A stretch of DNA of 10,596 nt. Origin: Oscillospiraceae bacterium. Its GTDB lineage: Bacteria > Bacillota_A > Clostridia > Oscillospirales > JAAYXM01. Numbering within the stretch: position 1 is the stretch's first letter; every line of letters starts with the position of its first letter. A program made the translations under genes and the position numbers. Positions 1 through 6,161 of the stretch are shown here, in pieces. The notes beneath the pieces are model-generated. The model searched no databases. It saw only the letters and a program-made list of their open reading frames with translations, and was not told the DNA's origin. Location: assembly GCA_017532355.1 (NCBI GenBank), contig JAFXJK010000072.1, forward strand, positions 1 to 10,596, in the 5' to 3' direction.

Positions 1-5
1 CCTCA

Positions 6-30
6 CCCGACACGCTCCGCGTGCCTCGGG
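6..30. repeat. GC-rich hairpin at the left edge
   Basis: Positions 6-15 pair with 19-23 and 26-30, giving a 10-bp stem with a 2-nt bulge (24-25) and a 3-nt loop (16-18). It is followed by TTCGAA at 31-36 and by a weak 5-bp pairing (CTCGG with CCGAG) up to position 47. There is no T-run, so it is not a simple terminator. The structure may continue beyond the window. Nature unknown; it could be part of an intergenic repeat or of a structured RNA on either strand. Confidence 0.35.
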
Positions 31-52
31 TTCGAAACTCATCCGAGTAAAC

Positions 53-86
53 AAAAAGCACATCGTAAAAATACGATGTGCTTTTT
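53..86 (-). terminator. Terminator after tRNA-Trp (bidirectional)
   Basis: A perfect 15-bp inverted repeat (53-67 with 72-86) has an AAAA loop. The outer five pairs are A/T, so either strand ends in a U-run. On the minus strand it begins 3 nt after the tRNA 3' end, so it most likely ends the tRNA-Trp transcript. It could equally stop rightward transcription entering from outside the window. Confidence 0.85.
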
Positions 87-89
87 ATT

Positions 90-165
90 TGGCAGGGGCA
101 GAAGGATTCGAACCCTCGGCACGCGGTTTTGGAGACCGCTGCTCTACCAACTGAGCTATACCCCT
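90..165 (-). tRNA. tRNA-Trp (anticodon CCA)
   Basis: The minus strand folds as a complete 76-nt tRNA. The acceptor stem AGGGGTA/TGCCCCT (165-159 with 100-94) has 7 pairs including one U-G. The D arm is GCTC/GAGC, the anticodon stem GCGGT/ACCGC has loop CTCCAAA, and the T arm is GAGGG/CCTTC with loop TTCGAAT. The loop places CCA at positions 34-36, which reads UGG (Trp). The discriminator is G and the 3' CCA is encoded (92-90). The sequence closely resembles known bacterial tRNA-Trp. It is flanked by its own promoter and terminator, so it looks like a single-tRNA unit. Confidence 0.97.
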
Positions 166-183
166 AAATCATACGACCTTGAT

Positions 184-212
184 ATTTTAACATAAAATCG
201 CATAATTTGCAA
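184..212 (-). promoter_or_regulatory. Sigma-A type promoter for tRNA-Trp
   Basis: On the minus strand, TTGCAA (212-207) and TAAAAT (189-184) are separated by 17 bp, about 20 nt before the mature tRNA 5' end. They match the -35 and -10 consensus at 4/6 and 5/6. Spacing and location fit; no other gene needs this promoter. Confidence 0.65.
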
Positions 213-230
213 GTGTAAATTTCAAAAAAC

Positions 231-2426
231 TTAAAACTTTTTTCTGCCGATACGCAAAGCGTTCGAAACGACCGTAATCGAGCTCAAAGACATAGCAGCT
301 GCACCGAACATCGGGTTGAGAAGCGGTCCGCCGAGTGCGTAGAGAACGCCTGCCGCTACGGGGATTCCGATAACATTATATGCAAACGCCCAGAAAAGGT
401 TCTGCTTGATGTTTCGCGTGACAAGCTTTGAGATTCTTATAAGCTTCGGGATGTCTCGCAAATCGTTTTTAATAAGAACAACGTCTGAGGTCTCTGCGGC
501 GATGTCCGTTCCGCTTGCAACGGTTACGGAAACGCTTGCGGAGGCAAGAGCCGGAGCGTCGTTGATGCCGTCACCGACCATGCAGACGTGATGTCCTTCG
601 GCAATGAGCTTTTTTATAAATTCGCTCTTTCCTTCGGGGGAGAGACCGCTTTCGACGTTTTCAATTCCGCAAAGCTCTGCGATGGCTTTTGCGGTTTTTT
701 CGTTATCACCGGTTAGCATATATACATCTGTTCCGTTTTTTTGAAGTTCTTTTATGGCGGAAAGAGAGGTTTCTTTCGGTGTATCTGCAACGGCAATTAC
801 GCCGAGTGGGGCGATGGCAGTGGAAACGTAAAGCGGAGTTTTGCCGTCCGATGCAAGCTTCTCGCCAAAAGAGAGAATTTCTTCTGAAGTCTTTGCAAAG
901 CTGGCGTTTCCGACATATATCTCCTCGCCGTCAACTACTGCGGAGACACCTTTTCCGACGGCGTAGGCGAAGCTGTCTGCATCGGGAACGGAGATACCGT
1001 TTTTCTCTGCGTATGATACGATAGCACGACCGAGAATGTGTTCAGAACCCTTTTCGGCAGACGCGGCAATTGAGAGGAGCTTTTCCTTTTCAATATTACA
1101 GAAAACGTCAGTTACCTCGGCCTTTCCCGTCGTAAGTGTGCCTGTCTTGTCAAAAACAACAGTATCAATCTTTGATGCGTGTTCAAGTGCCGCGCCGTTT
1201 CTGAAGAGAATTCCGTGCTCGGCAGAGAGACCTGTTCCGACCATTATTGCAACAGGGGTTGCAAGTCCGAGTGCGCAGGGACAGGAGATAACGAGGACGG
1301 AGATGAAGACCGAAAGGATAAATGAGAAATCTTTGCCTGCAAGATACCAGCAGAGCGCGGCGATAAAAGCAATCGCGAGAACGCAGGGGACGAATACCCC
1401 TGCAACCGCGTCAGCGAGCCTTGCAATAGGTGCTTTTGATGCCTGCGCCTCAGATACGGTGCGGACAATGTTGGCAAGTGTTGTATCTTCGCCGGTGCGC
1501 GTAGCGCGGAACGTAATGTATCCTGAGAGGTTTATGCAACCGCCGATGACTTCGTCACCGAGCTTCTTCGGAACAGGAAGGCTTTCACCCGTGATCATTG
1601 CCTCATCGGTCTCTGTCTCGCCGGAAACAACAACTCCGTCAACGGGGATTCTTTCACCGGGACGCACCACTACAATATCATCGGGTAAAATCTCTGAAAC
1701 GGGGAGGGAGACCTCTTCTCCTCCTCGTATCACAGTCGCAAAATCGGGAACGAGGGAGACAAGTTTTTTCACTGCCGCAGAGGTTTTGTTTGTTGCGCGT
1801 TTTTCAAGAAACTTTCCGAGTTTGACAAGCGCGATGATCATTGTCGAAGATTCGAAATAAAGGCTGTGTACGGCGTGAGCATCGCCCATGAATACCAGAA
1901 CTGATGAGTATATACTGTACAAAAGCGCGGCAAGCGTTCCGATTGCTACGAGTGTATCCATATTCGGGCTTCTTTTGAAAAGTGATTTGAAGCCTGATGT
2001 GTAGAAGTGAAAACCGCAGACGATTACTGGGAGAGTGAGAACGGCTTCGATAACCACAAGCACTTTTGGCTCTGAAAGCGGCGATGGAAGCGCGAAAAGA
2101 CCGAGCATCGGGCCCATTGCTACAGTGAAAAGGAGCGCGGCAAAAATGAGAGAAATTATGAGATTTGCCATATCTTTTTTTGCCTTGTTTTTATCCTCGG
2201 GTTTATCTTTTAGGAGAGAAGCTTTGTATCCCAAGGAGTTTATGACTTTTATAATTTCTTTTTCGGAGATTATATCTGCGTCATGTATTACAGTTGCGCT
2301 CTCGTTTGGGAGATTTGCAACGGCAGATTCAACACCGTGAAGCTTTGAAACGTTAACTTCGACGTTTCTCACGCATACGGCGCAGTGCATACCGCGAACT
2401 GATAGAGTTGTTTTGGTAAGATTCAT
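231..2426 (-). CDS. copA: Copper-translocating P1B-type ATPase
   Basis: Integral membrane ATP-driven exporter that moves monovalent copper out of the cytoplasm. It has 731 residues, normal for CopA with a single N-terminal metal-binding domain. In order: HMA domain with GMHCAVC (C15, C18); membrane helices from about residue 85; actuator TGES at 279-282; transmembrane CPC at 382-384; phosphorylation DKTGT at 426-430; TGDN at 572-575; GDGINDAP at 618-625; YN at 683-684; and M712-S-L-S-S near the C-terminus. CPC, YN and MxxSS are the Cu(I) signature of subgroup P1B-1, so copper (or silver) is favoured over zinc or cadmium. Odd point: the N-domain motif usually written SEHP reads SEHI here (H463 kept, Pro replaced by I464). 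The start ATG has AAGGGTG about 7 nt upstream. No copZ or csoR lies beside it. Divergent from rubrerythrin. Confidence 0.93.
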   Translation of the reverse strand: MNLTKTTLSVRGMHCAVCVRNVEVNVSKLHGVESAVANLPNESATVIHDADIISEKEIIKVINSLGYKASLLKDKPEDKNKAKKDMANLIISLIFAALLFTVAMGPMLGLFALPSPLSEPKVLVVIEAVLTLPVIVCGFHFYTSGFKSLFKRSPNMDTLVAIGTLAALLYSIYSSVLVFMGDAHAVHSLYFESSTMIIALVKLGKFLEKRATNKTSAAVKKLVSLVPDFATVIRGGEEVSLPVSEILPDDIVVVRPGERIPVDGVVVSGETETDEAMITGESLPVPKKLGDEVIGGCINLSGYITFRATRTGEDTTLANIVRTVSEAQASKAPIARLADAVAGVFVPCVLAIAFIAALCWYLAGKDFSFILSVFISVLVISCPCALGLATPVAIMVGTGLSAEHGILFRNGAALEHASKIDTVVFDKTGTLTTGKAEVTDVFCNIEKEKLLSIAASAEKGSEHILGRAIVSYAEKNGISVPDADSFAYAVGKGVSAVVDGEEIYVGNASFAKTSEEILSFGEKLASDGKTPLYVSTAIAPLGVIAVADTPKETSLSAIKELQKNGTDVYMLTGDNEKTAKAIAELCGIENVESGLSPEGKSEFIKKLIAEGHHVCMVGDGINDAPALASASVSVTVASGTDIAAETSDVVLIKNDLRDIPKLIRISKLVTRNIKQNLFWAFAYNVIGIPVAAGVLYALGGPLLNPMFGAAAMSLSSITVVSNALRIGRKKF

Positions 2427-2461
2427 TTGATCACCCTTTGTATAATATTTACAGCTAATGT

Positions 2462-2476
2462 CTATACTAATTATAA
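2462..2476. promoter_or_regulatory. PerR-box-like operator between copA and rubrerythrin
   Basis: The 15-mer here matches the published PerR box (TTATAATTATTATAA) at 12 of 15 positions by eye. It sits 24 nt before the rubrerythrin start and overlaps possible -10 sequences (TATACT at 2463-2468, TATAAA at 2472-2477). PerR is a peroxide-sensing Fur-family repressor known to control rubrerythrins in clostridia. AT-rich intergenic DNA can give such matches by chance, so this is a candidate only. It could also affect the divergent copA promoter. Confidence 0.45.
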
Positions 2477-2500
2477 ATCAAAAAGAAGGGAAGATGCAAG

Positions 2501-3079
2501 TTGAATTTAAAAGGAAGCGAAACTCTTATAAATCTTGCGCGTTCTTTTGCAGGCGAGTCGCAGGCAAGAGGAAGATATCATTTCTATGCAGGCAAGATAC
2601 GCAAAGAAGGACATGAAGCTCTTTATCGTACGATAACCGAAATTGAAAACAACGAGCTCGCTCACAGTAAGGTGTTTATGAATTTTCTCACCGATAATCC
2701 TGAACTTGGTTTTAACAATATAGACATCGACGCAGGGTATCCGTATGTTCTCGGCGATGTGCTTACAAACCTCAAAGCGGCGGCTGACGGTGAGCATGAT
2801 GAGACGGCTGTAATCTATCCGAAGTTTGCGGAAATTGCGAGAAACGAGGGGTTTGCGGAAATAGCAACGGCATACGAGCTGATTGCAAAGGTTGAGGCGG
2901 AGCATGAGCAGACGTTCAGAAAAATGATAGAGCATCTCTCAAACGGCACACTTTATAAGCGAAACACTCCGACAAAGTGGAAGTGCGAAAACTGCGGATT
3001 TGAATACACGGCAGAAAGCGCAATCGAGATATGTCCTCTCTGCAAACATCCTATCGGATATATGCGAAGCGAGTTATAA
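2501..3079 (+). CDS. rbr: Rubrerythrin
   Basis: Cytoplasmic non-haem diiron protein that reduces hydrogen peroxide in anaerobes, taking electrons through its own rubredoxin-like domain. It has 192 residues, typical of classical rubrerythrin. The four-helix ferritin-like domain (about 1-145) shows the expected ligands: E19 in GES, E52 and H55 in ELAH, E98 and E101, E132 and H135 in EAEH. The C-terminal rubredoxin domain has C162/C165 (CENC) and C178/C181 (CPLC). The start is TTG at 2501: the family N-terminus (NLKGSETLINL) begins directly after it, the GAAGGGAAG ribosome binding site ends about 8 nt upstream, and the nearby ATG at 2494 is in another frame. A PerR-like palindrome precedes it and a strong hairpin follows, so it is probably monocistronic and peroxide-regulated (the latter inferred). 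Confidence 0.95.
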   Translation: MNLKGSETLINLARSFAGESQARGRYHFYAGKIRKEGHEALYRTITEIENNELAHSKVFMNFLTDNPELGFNNIDIDAGYPYVLGDVLTNLKAAADGEHDETAVIYPKFAEIARNEGFAEIATAYELIAKVEAEHEQTFRKMIEHLSNGTLYKRNTPTKWKCENCGFEYTAESAIEICPLCKHPIGYMRSEL

Positions 3080-3120
3080 AAAACATCCGCCAGGACTGAT
3101 AGTCCGGGCGGATGTTTTTT
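3078..3120. terminator. Bidirectional terminator between rbr and the SDR gene
   Basis: The stem pairs 3078-3091 with 3107-3120 (six A/T pairs, then CATCCGCC/GGCGGATG). It continues past one A-G mismatch with GGACT/AGTCC (3093-3097 with 3101-3105) and a 3-nt loop. It begins inside the rbr stop codon and ends 7 nt from the stop codon of the convergent dehydrogenase frame. The terminal A and T runs make it work in both directions. Confidence 0.9.
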
Positions 3121-3126
3121 ATGGAA

Positions 3127-3885
3127 TTAAAGAGTTGAGCCGAAGTCAGTTACGATTGTCTGGCCTGTGATTGCGCGTGACTCATCGGAAGCAAAGAAGA
3201 GAAGCATATTTGCGACGTCTTCGGGCATACACGGGGAAACCTTAAGGTCGTTGTGCTACATCATCTGTCCGAAGATGTTCATATCCATATTTTCGGGAGC
3301 CATACCTGCGACCATCGGAGTAACGATTGTTCCGGGGCAGATAGCGTTACAACGGACGTTTGTTCCGGCAAAACGGAGAGCCGTGTGACGTGTAATGCCG
3401 ATTACAGCTGCCTTTGATGCAACATAAGCTGCGCCGCCGCAGCCCATGACACCTGCAACGGATGCGACGTTTACGATAGAGCCGTAACCTGTCTTTGCCA
3501 TCTCTGCGGTTACTTCGCGTGTCATAGCCATTGTGCCCTTTGTGTTGATGTCGATAACGCGGTTCATATCATCATCAGTAAAGCTGTCGATAGCCTTGAG
3601 ACCGTTGTCGAGAACGCCTGCGTTGTTGATGAGAATGTCAATCTTGCCAAACTTTGCAAGTGTCTCTTCAACGATTTTCTTTGCGTCTTTTGAAATATCG
3701 CTCGGAATGGGGAGAACTTCGCCGCCTTCTGCACGGATTTTTGCGGCGACCTCCTCAAGCTGAGCCTCACGGCGCGCTGTGATGACAACCTTTGCGCCTT
3801 CTTTTGCGAACTTTTCTGCAGTAGCGGCGCCAACGCCTGAGTTACCGCCTGTGATGATAGCAACTTTACCTTCTAAACGATTCAT
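3127..3885 (-). pseudogene. SDR-family oxidoreductase interrupted by an in-frame TAG
   Basis: Classical short-chain dehydrogenase/reductase, related to FabG-like 3-oxoacyl reductases and hydroxysteroid dehydrogenases; substrate unknown. Seen: the cofactor loop TGGNSGVG (12-19), NNAG (87-90), catalytic S142, Y154 and K158, and CPG near 184. The arginines at 38-39 after beta-2 suggest NADP(H). Translation from the ATG stops after 209 residues at a TAG (3258-3256). The same frame then runs on for 42 codons to a TAA at 3127-3129 and encodes a recognisable SDR end, including EDVANMLLFFASDES, ITGQ and DFGS. A full product would be 252 positions, the usual SDR length. No frameshift is needed: the amber is the only lesion. 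It could be a recent nonsense mutation, a base-call error, or a read-through codon. The 209-residue product lacks the final helix and strand needed for dimer packing. The ribosome binding site AGGAAGG (3900-3894) follows the ruvX stop directly, so it is cotranscribed with ruvX. Confidence 0.8.
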
Positions 3886-3900
3886 TTTTCTAACCTTCCT

Positions 3901-4323
3901 TTACTTTTTTGAATTTGCTTTGAAGTCGAGATAATTCTGGAGAATCAGTGACGCGGCAACAGAGTCAATTTTGTCGCGACGATTCTTTCCGTGGTGGCCT
4001 GTTTCTGAGAGAATTCGGTGAGCATCGACGGTTGTGCATCGCTCATCCCACAAAACAACGGGGAGAGAGGTTCTCTCGCGAAGACGCTTTGCAATTTTCT
4101 CACTTTTCTTTGCACGGTCGCCGATGTCTGCGTTCATGTGTTTGGGGTAACCGAGGACGATTTCAGAAACATTTCGTGAGGATATAGCGTCGCAGAGTTC
4201 GTTAAAGGCGAGCTCAGGGTTCTTCACAAAAATAGTAAAGCTTTCTCCTGCAAGCATTCCGCTGATATCCGAAAAGGATACGCCTATTCTCTTGTCACCG
4301 TAGTCTATGCCGACTGTCCTCAT
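3901..4323 (-). CDS. ruvX: Putative Holliday junction resolvase RuvX/YqgF
   Basis: RNase H-fold protein of the YqgF/RuvX family, assigned to Holliday-junction resolution and, in some bacteria, 16S rRNA 5'-end processing. Family motifs: GIDYGDKRIGVS with acidic D7, EIVLGYP (54-60), DER (93-95) and D120 followed by SVAASLILQNYL. It has 140 residues, the normal length. The open frame extends two codons further up to a TTG at 4329, but the ribosome binding site GGAGG (4336-4332) lies 8 nt before the ATG at 4323 and only 2 nt before that TTG, so I choose the ATG. The stop is followed at once by the ribosome binding site of the SDR gene. Divergent from the ECF sigma gene. Confidence 0.92.
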   Translation of the reverse strand: MRTVGIDYGDKRIGVSFSDISGMLAGESFTIFVKNPELAFNELCDAISSRNVSEIVLGYPKHMNADIGDRAKKSEKIAKRLRERTSLPVVLWDERCTTVDAHRILSETGHHGKNRRDKIDSVAASLILQNYLDFKANSKK

Positions 4324-4355
4324 TGACAAAACCTCCGCCTTTGGTTATTATAAAG

Positions 4356-4384
4356 ATAATAACACAAAATGAGGACAAAAACAA
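4356..4384 (-). promoter_or_regulatory. Possible promoter of ruvX-SDR
   Basis: On the minus strand TTGTTT (4384-4379) and TATTAT (4361-4356) are 17 bp apart, about 33 nt before the ruvX ATG. The -10 is 5/6 but the -35 is weak. A second TATAAT lies at 4352-4347 without a good -35. The -35 overlaps the left arm of the inverted repeat at 4379-4422. Confidence 0.35.
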
Positions 4385-4422
4385 CATTTGAAATTAACTA
4401 AAACTTTTTTCGGATGTTGTTT
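4379..4422. repeat. 9-bp inverted repeat flanking the ECF promoter
   Basis: AAACAACAT-type arms at 4379-4387 and 4414-4422 are perfect complements around a 26-nt centre. The centre contains the -35 and spacer of the proposed ECF promoter, while the arms touch the proposed ruvX -35 on one side and the ECF -10 on the other. It could be an operator for a dimeric regulator or merely a long-loop hairpin. The U-run before the right arm does not fit a terminator for either strand. Confidence 0.4.
4389..4414 (+). promoter_or_regulatory. Candidate ECF-type (self-regulated) promoter
   Basis: TGAAAT (4389-4394) and CGGA (4411-4414) are separated by a 16-nt spacer that ends in six T. This resembles promoters of Bacillus ECF sigma factors (consensus TGAAAC-N16-CGTA/C). 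It differs at the last base of the -35 and the third base of the -10. It lies about 35 nt before the ECF sigma start, the expected place for autoregulation. No good sigma-A promoter is visible in the gap. Confidence 0.5.
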
Positions 4423-4452
4423 ATCTAAATAATGTAAGCCGAGGTAAAGAGA

Positions 4453-4941
4453 ATGCACAGGGAAGATGTTTACAAAAGAGTTGTTGAATACATAACTGAA
4501 AACCAGGAACGCTTTTACCGTCTTGCGTACAGCCACACAAAGCATAGGGAGGCGTCGCTTGATATCGTGCAGAATGCAGTTTGCAAGGCGCTCGAGAAGT
4601 ATGCGGACATAAGGAATGTTAACAGTATAAACTCATGGTTTTATCGCGTTCTCGTAAATGAAGTTTATGCGTATCTCAACAAATCAAAACGTGAAATTGT
4701 GTGTGCTGATGAGGAAATTCCGGTTCAGGTATATCACGAAAAGGCTTATGATAACGAAGATATGAGCGAGCTTATTGATAGGCTTCCCGAGAATATGAAA
4801 ACAATCATAATTCTCCGATTTTTCGAGGATATGCCGCTCGAGGAGATTTCAAAGGTTACGGGTACTAATGTGAATACTGTAAAAACCCGTCTGTATGGTG
4901 CGCTAAAAAAGCTTAAAGTTATGTATGAGGAGGCGGAATAA
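4453..4941 (+). CDS. ECF-family RNA polymerase sigma factor
   Basis: Alternative sigma factor that redirects RNA polymerase to stress or envelope genes. It has 162 residues, the usual ECF size, containing only regions 2 and 4. Region 2 is about 15-80, with the DIVQNAVCKALEKY core and SINSWFYRVLVNEVY. Region 4 is about 108-157, with RLPENMKTIIILRFF, MPLEEISKVTG and the recognition helix NVNTVKTRLYGALKKLK. The ATG is set by GAGG at 4441-4444 (8-nt spacing). The next gene starts on the base after the TAA and encodes a one-pass membrane protein, the standard sigma/anti-sigma arrangement. The pairing looks most like the SigV/RsiV class, but I do not assign a name. Probably autoregulated from the upstream TGAAAT/CGGA promoter. 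Confidence 0.92.
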   Translation: MHREDVYKRVVEYITENQERFYRLAYSHTKHREASLDIVQNAVCKALEKYADIRNVNSINSWFYRVLVNEVYAYLNKSKREIVCADEEIPVQVYHEKAYDNEDMSELIDRLPENMKTIIILRFFEDMPLEEISKVTGTNVNTVKTRLYGALKKLKVMYEEAE

Positions 4942-5526
4942 GTGAAAAGAATTCTTGAAGAGAAAAAGAAATATAACGAAATAGAAATTCCGTCTGAACT
5001 CGGAGAAAGAGTTGCTTTGGCGATAGAACAGAGTAAGGTTAAAAAGAAAAAAGGTCTTGCTTTTTACGTAAAGGTGCTTGCCGCACCTGTTGCTGTTTGC
5101 GCGGCAATAGGAATAGCAATCGGTATTAGCGGTATCGGGGAAGGTTCACCAATCGAAAATGATGAAGAAATTGCAATGGTTTCCGATACAACAGCGACTG
5201 CGGAAATGGCAAAAAGTGCTCGTATGACACCGATGAATGATGTTTATCACGCTACGGCAGGAACTGAGAGAATGAATGAAGAAGTGACAAAAAACAACTC
5301 TTCGGTCATATATTCGGGCGAAACATATATTTCGATTTCTCGGGTAGATGAGCAGGGTAAGGTAAGGTATTTAAACTTTACGCAAGTTGATGCTGAGAAT
5401 GTATCTCTTGAGATGCTCGGGATAGAGGGGTATGACGGAGAAACGCCATTCTATGTAAACTCTGATGATACGGTAGTGGTGATTGTTGACGGAGTGGAAA
5501 AAGAAATTGAAATTAAAAGGAAATGA
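4942..5526 (+). CDS. Membrane anti-sigma factor, RsiV-like N-terminus
   Basis: Probable cognate anti-sigma factor that holds the upstream ECF sigma factor at the membrane until a signal triggers release. It has 194 residues. A charged cytoplasmic N-terminus (1-38) carries the pattern EEKKKYNEIEIPSELGERV, similar to the start of RsiV-type anti-sigma factors. One membrane helix lies at about 40-64 (Ala/Val/Ile-rich, preceded by KKKK, so the C-terminus is outside). A low-complexity linker (about 67-115) leads to an approximately 80-residue outer domain rich in beta-type sequence (GETYISISRVDEQGKVRYLNF, then VVVIVDGVEKEIEIK). I do not recognise that domain, and it is shorter than the DUF3298 domain of true RsiV. 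There are no cysteines in the outer part. The start is GTG, with AGGAGG at 4928-4933 and 8-nt spacing. Role inferred from topology and position. Confidence 0.75.
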   Translation: MKRILEEKKKYNEIEIPSELGERVALAIEQSKVKKKKGLAFYVKVLAAPVAVCAAIGIAIGISGIGEGSPIENDEEIAMVSDTTATAEMAKSARMTPMNDVYHATAGTERMNEEVTKNNSSVIYSGETYISISRVDEQGKVRYLNFTQVDAENVSLEMLGIEGYDGETPFYVNSDDTVVVIVDGVEKEIEIKRK

Positions 5527-5527
5527 T

Positions 5528-6133
5528 ATGAAAATAAATTATCAGCTTATATGTGATAAGCAAATAGAAGAAATGACAAAGGGAGGAAACCGTCCACGTC
5601 TTCTCCTGCATAGCTGTTGCGGTCCCTGCAGCAGCTACGTGCTTGAGTATCTCACAAAGTTTTTTGATGTTACGGTGTTTTTTTCAAACTCAAATATATC
5701 GCCCAAAGAGGAATTTGATAAAAGGCTTTCGACGCAGCATGAAGTAACCGAAAAACTCAGAACACCGTATCCTGTAAGTCTTGTGGCGGATGAATATGAC
5801 CACGAAGCTTTTTTAAACAAAGTGTCGGGACTTGAGGGCGAGCCGGAGGGCGGTGCAAGATGTACGGAGTGCTTCAGACTCAGGCTTAATAGAGCTGCAC
5901 GGTATGCAAAGGAAAACGGCTACGACTGTTTTGCGACAACGCTGTCAGTAAGTCCTCACAAAAACGCGGAAATCTTAAATACGCTCGGAAAAGAGATAGG
6001 CGAGCAGTTTGGTATAAGCTTTCTTACTGCCGATTTCAAAAAACGTGAAGGGTATAAGCGCTCGATTGAGTTGTCGCGTGAGCTTGACTTATATCGGCAG
6101 GAATATTGCGGTTGTGAATTTTCAATAAAATAA
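5528..6133 (+). CDS. queH: Epoxyqueuosine reductase QueH
   Basis: Cytoplasmic enzyme of the last step of queuosine synthesis, reducing epoxyqueuosine to queuosine at tRNA position 34. It is the cobalamin-independent alternative to QueG (family formerly DUF208). Motifs in the 201-residue product: LLLHSCCGPC (C30, C31, C34), FFSNSNISPKEEF, CTEC (C112, C115), TTLSVSPHKN, FKKREGY and YRQEYCGCEFS (C194, C196). The cysteines match the metal and Fe-S binding set of the family. The open frame extends back to 5483, inside the anti-sigma gene, but AAAGGA (5516-5521) is 6 nt before the ATG at 5528, so I use that start. It begins 1 nt after the anti-sigma stop, implying cotranscription with the sigma operon. 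The functional link is unclear. Confidence 0.93.
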   Translation: MKINYQLICDKQIEEMTKGGNRPRLLLHSCCGPCSSYVLEYLTKFFDVTVFFSNSNISPKEEFDKRLSTQHEVTEKLRTPYPVSLVADEYDHEAFLNKVSGLEGEPEGGARCTECFRLRLNRAARYAKENGYDCFATTLSVSPHKNAEILNTLGKEIGEQFGISFLTADFKKREGYKRSIELSRELDLYRQEYCGCEFSIK

Positions 6134-6161
6134 AGCTGTGGCCCTTGCCACAGCTTTATTT
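6128..6161. terminator. Shared terminator of queH and sigK
   Basis: A perfect 15-bp stem (6128-6142 with 6147-6161) has loop CCTT and A/T-rich outer pairs on both sides, so it serves both strands. The queH stop (6131-6133) lies in the left arm and the sigK stop (6158-6156) in the right arm, which makes the convergent junction extremely compact. Confidence 0.93.

Noticed and set aside
1036..1860. 274-codon open frame on the plus strand
   Set aside because: Lies wholly inside copA on the opposite strand; serine- and alanine-rich, no ribosome binding site and no family resemblance. Shadow of the copA codon pattern.
2441..2446. TATAAT on the plus strand as the rubrerythrin -10
   Set aside because: A -35 at the right distance would fall in the copA start region and no match is there; the leader would also be long. 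Kept only as AT-rich sequence.
2444..2462. CopY- or CsoR-type copper operator for copA
   Set aside because: TACA and TGT half-sites are present but the spacing does not match TACANNTGTA, and there is no GC-rich CsoR palindrome.
3256..3258. Pyrrolysine codon in the SDR
   Set aside because: Nothing nearby supports it (no pyl genes or methylamine context), and the position is a surface loop where a Lys or Gln codon mutation explains it more simply. Left open only as a test in the finding.
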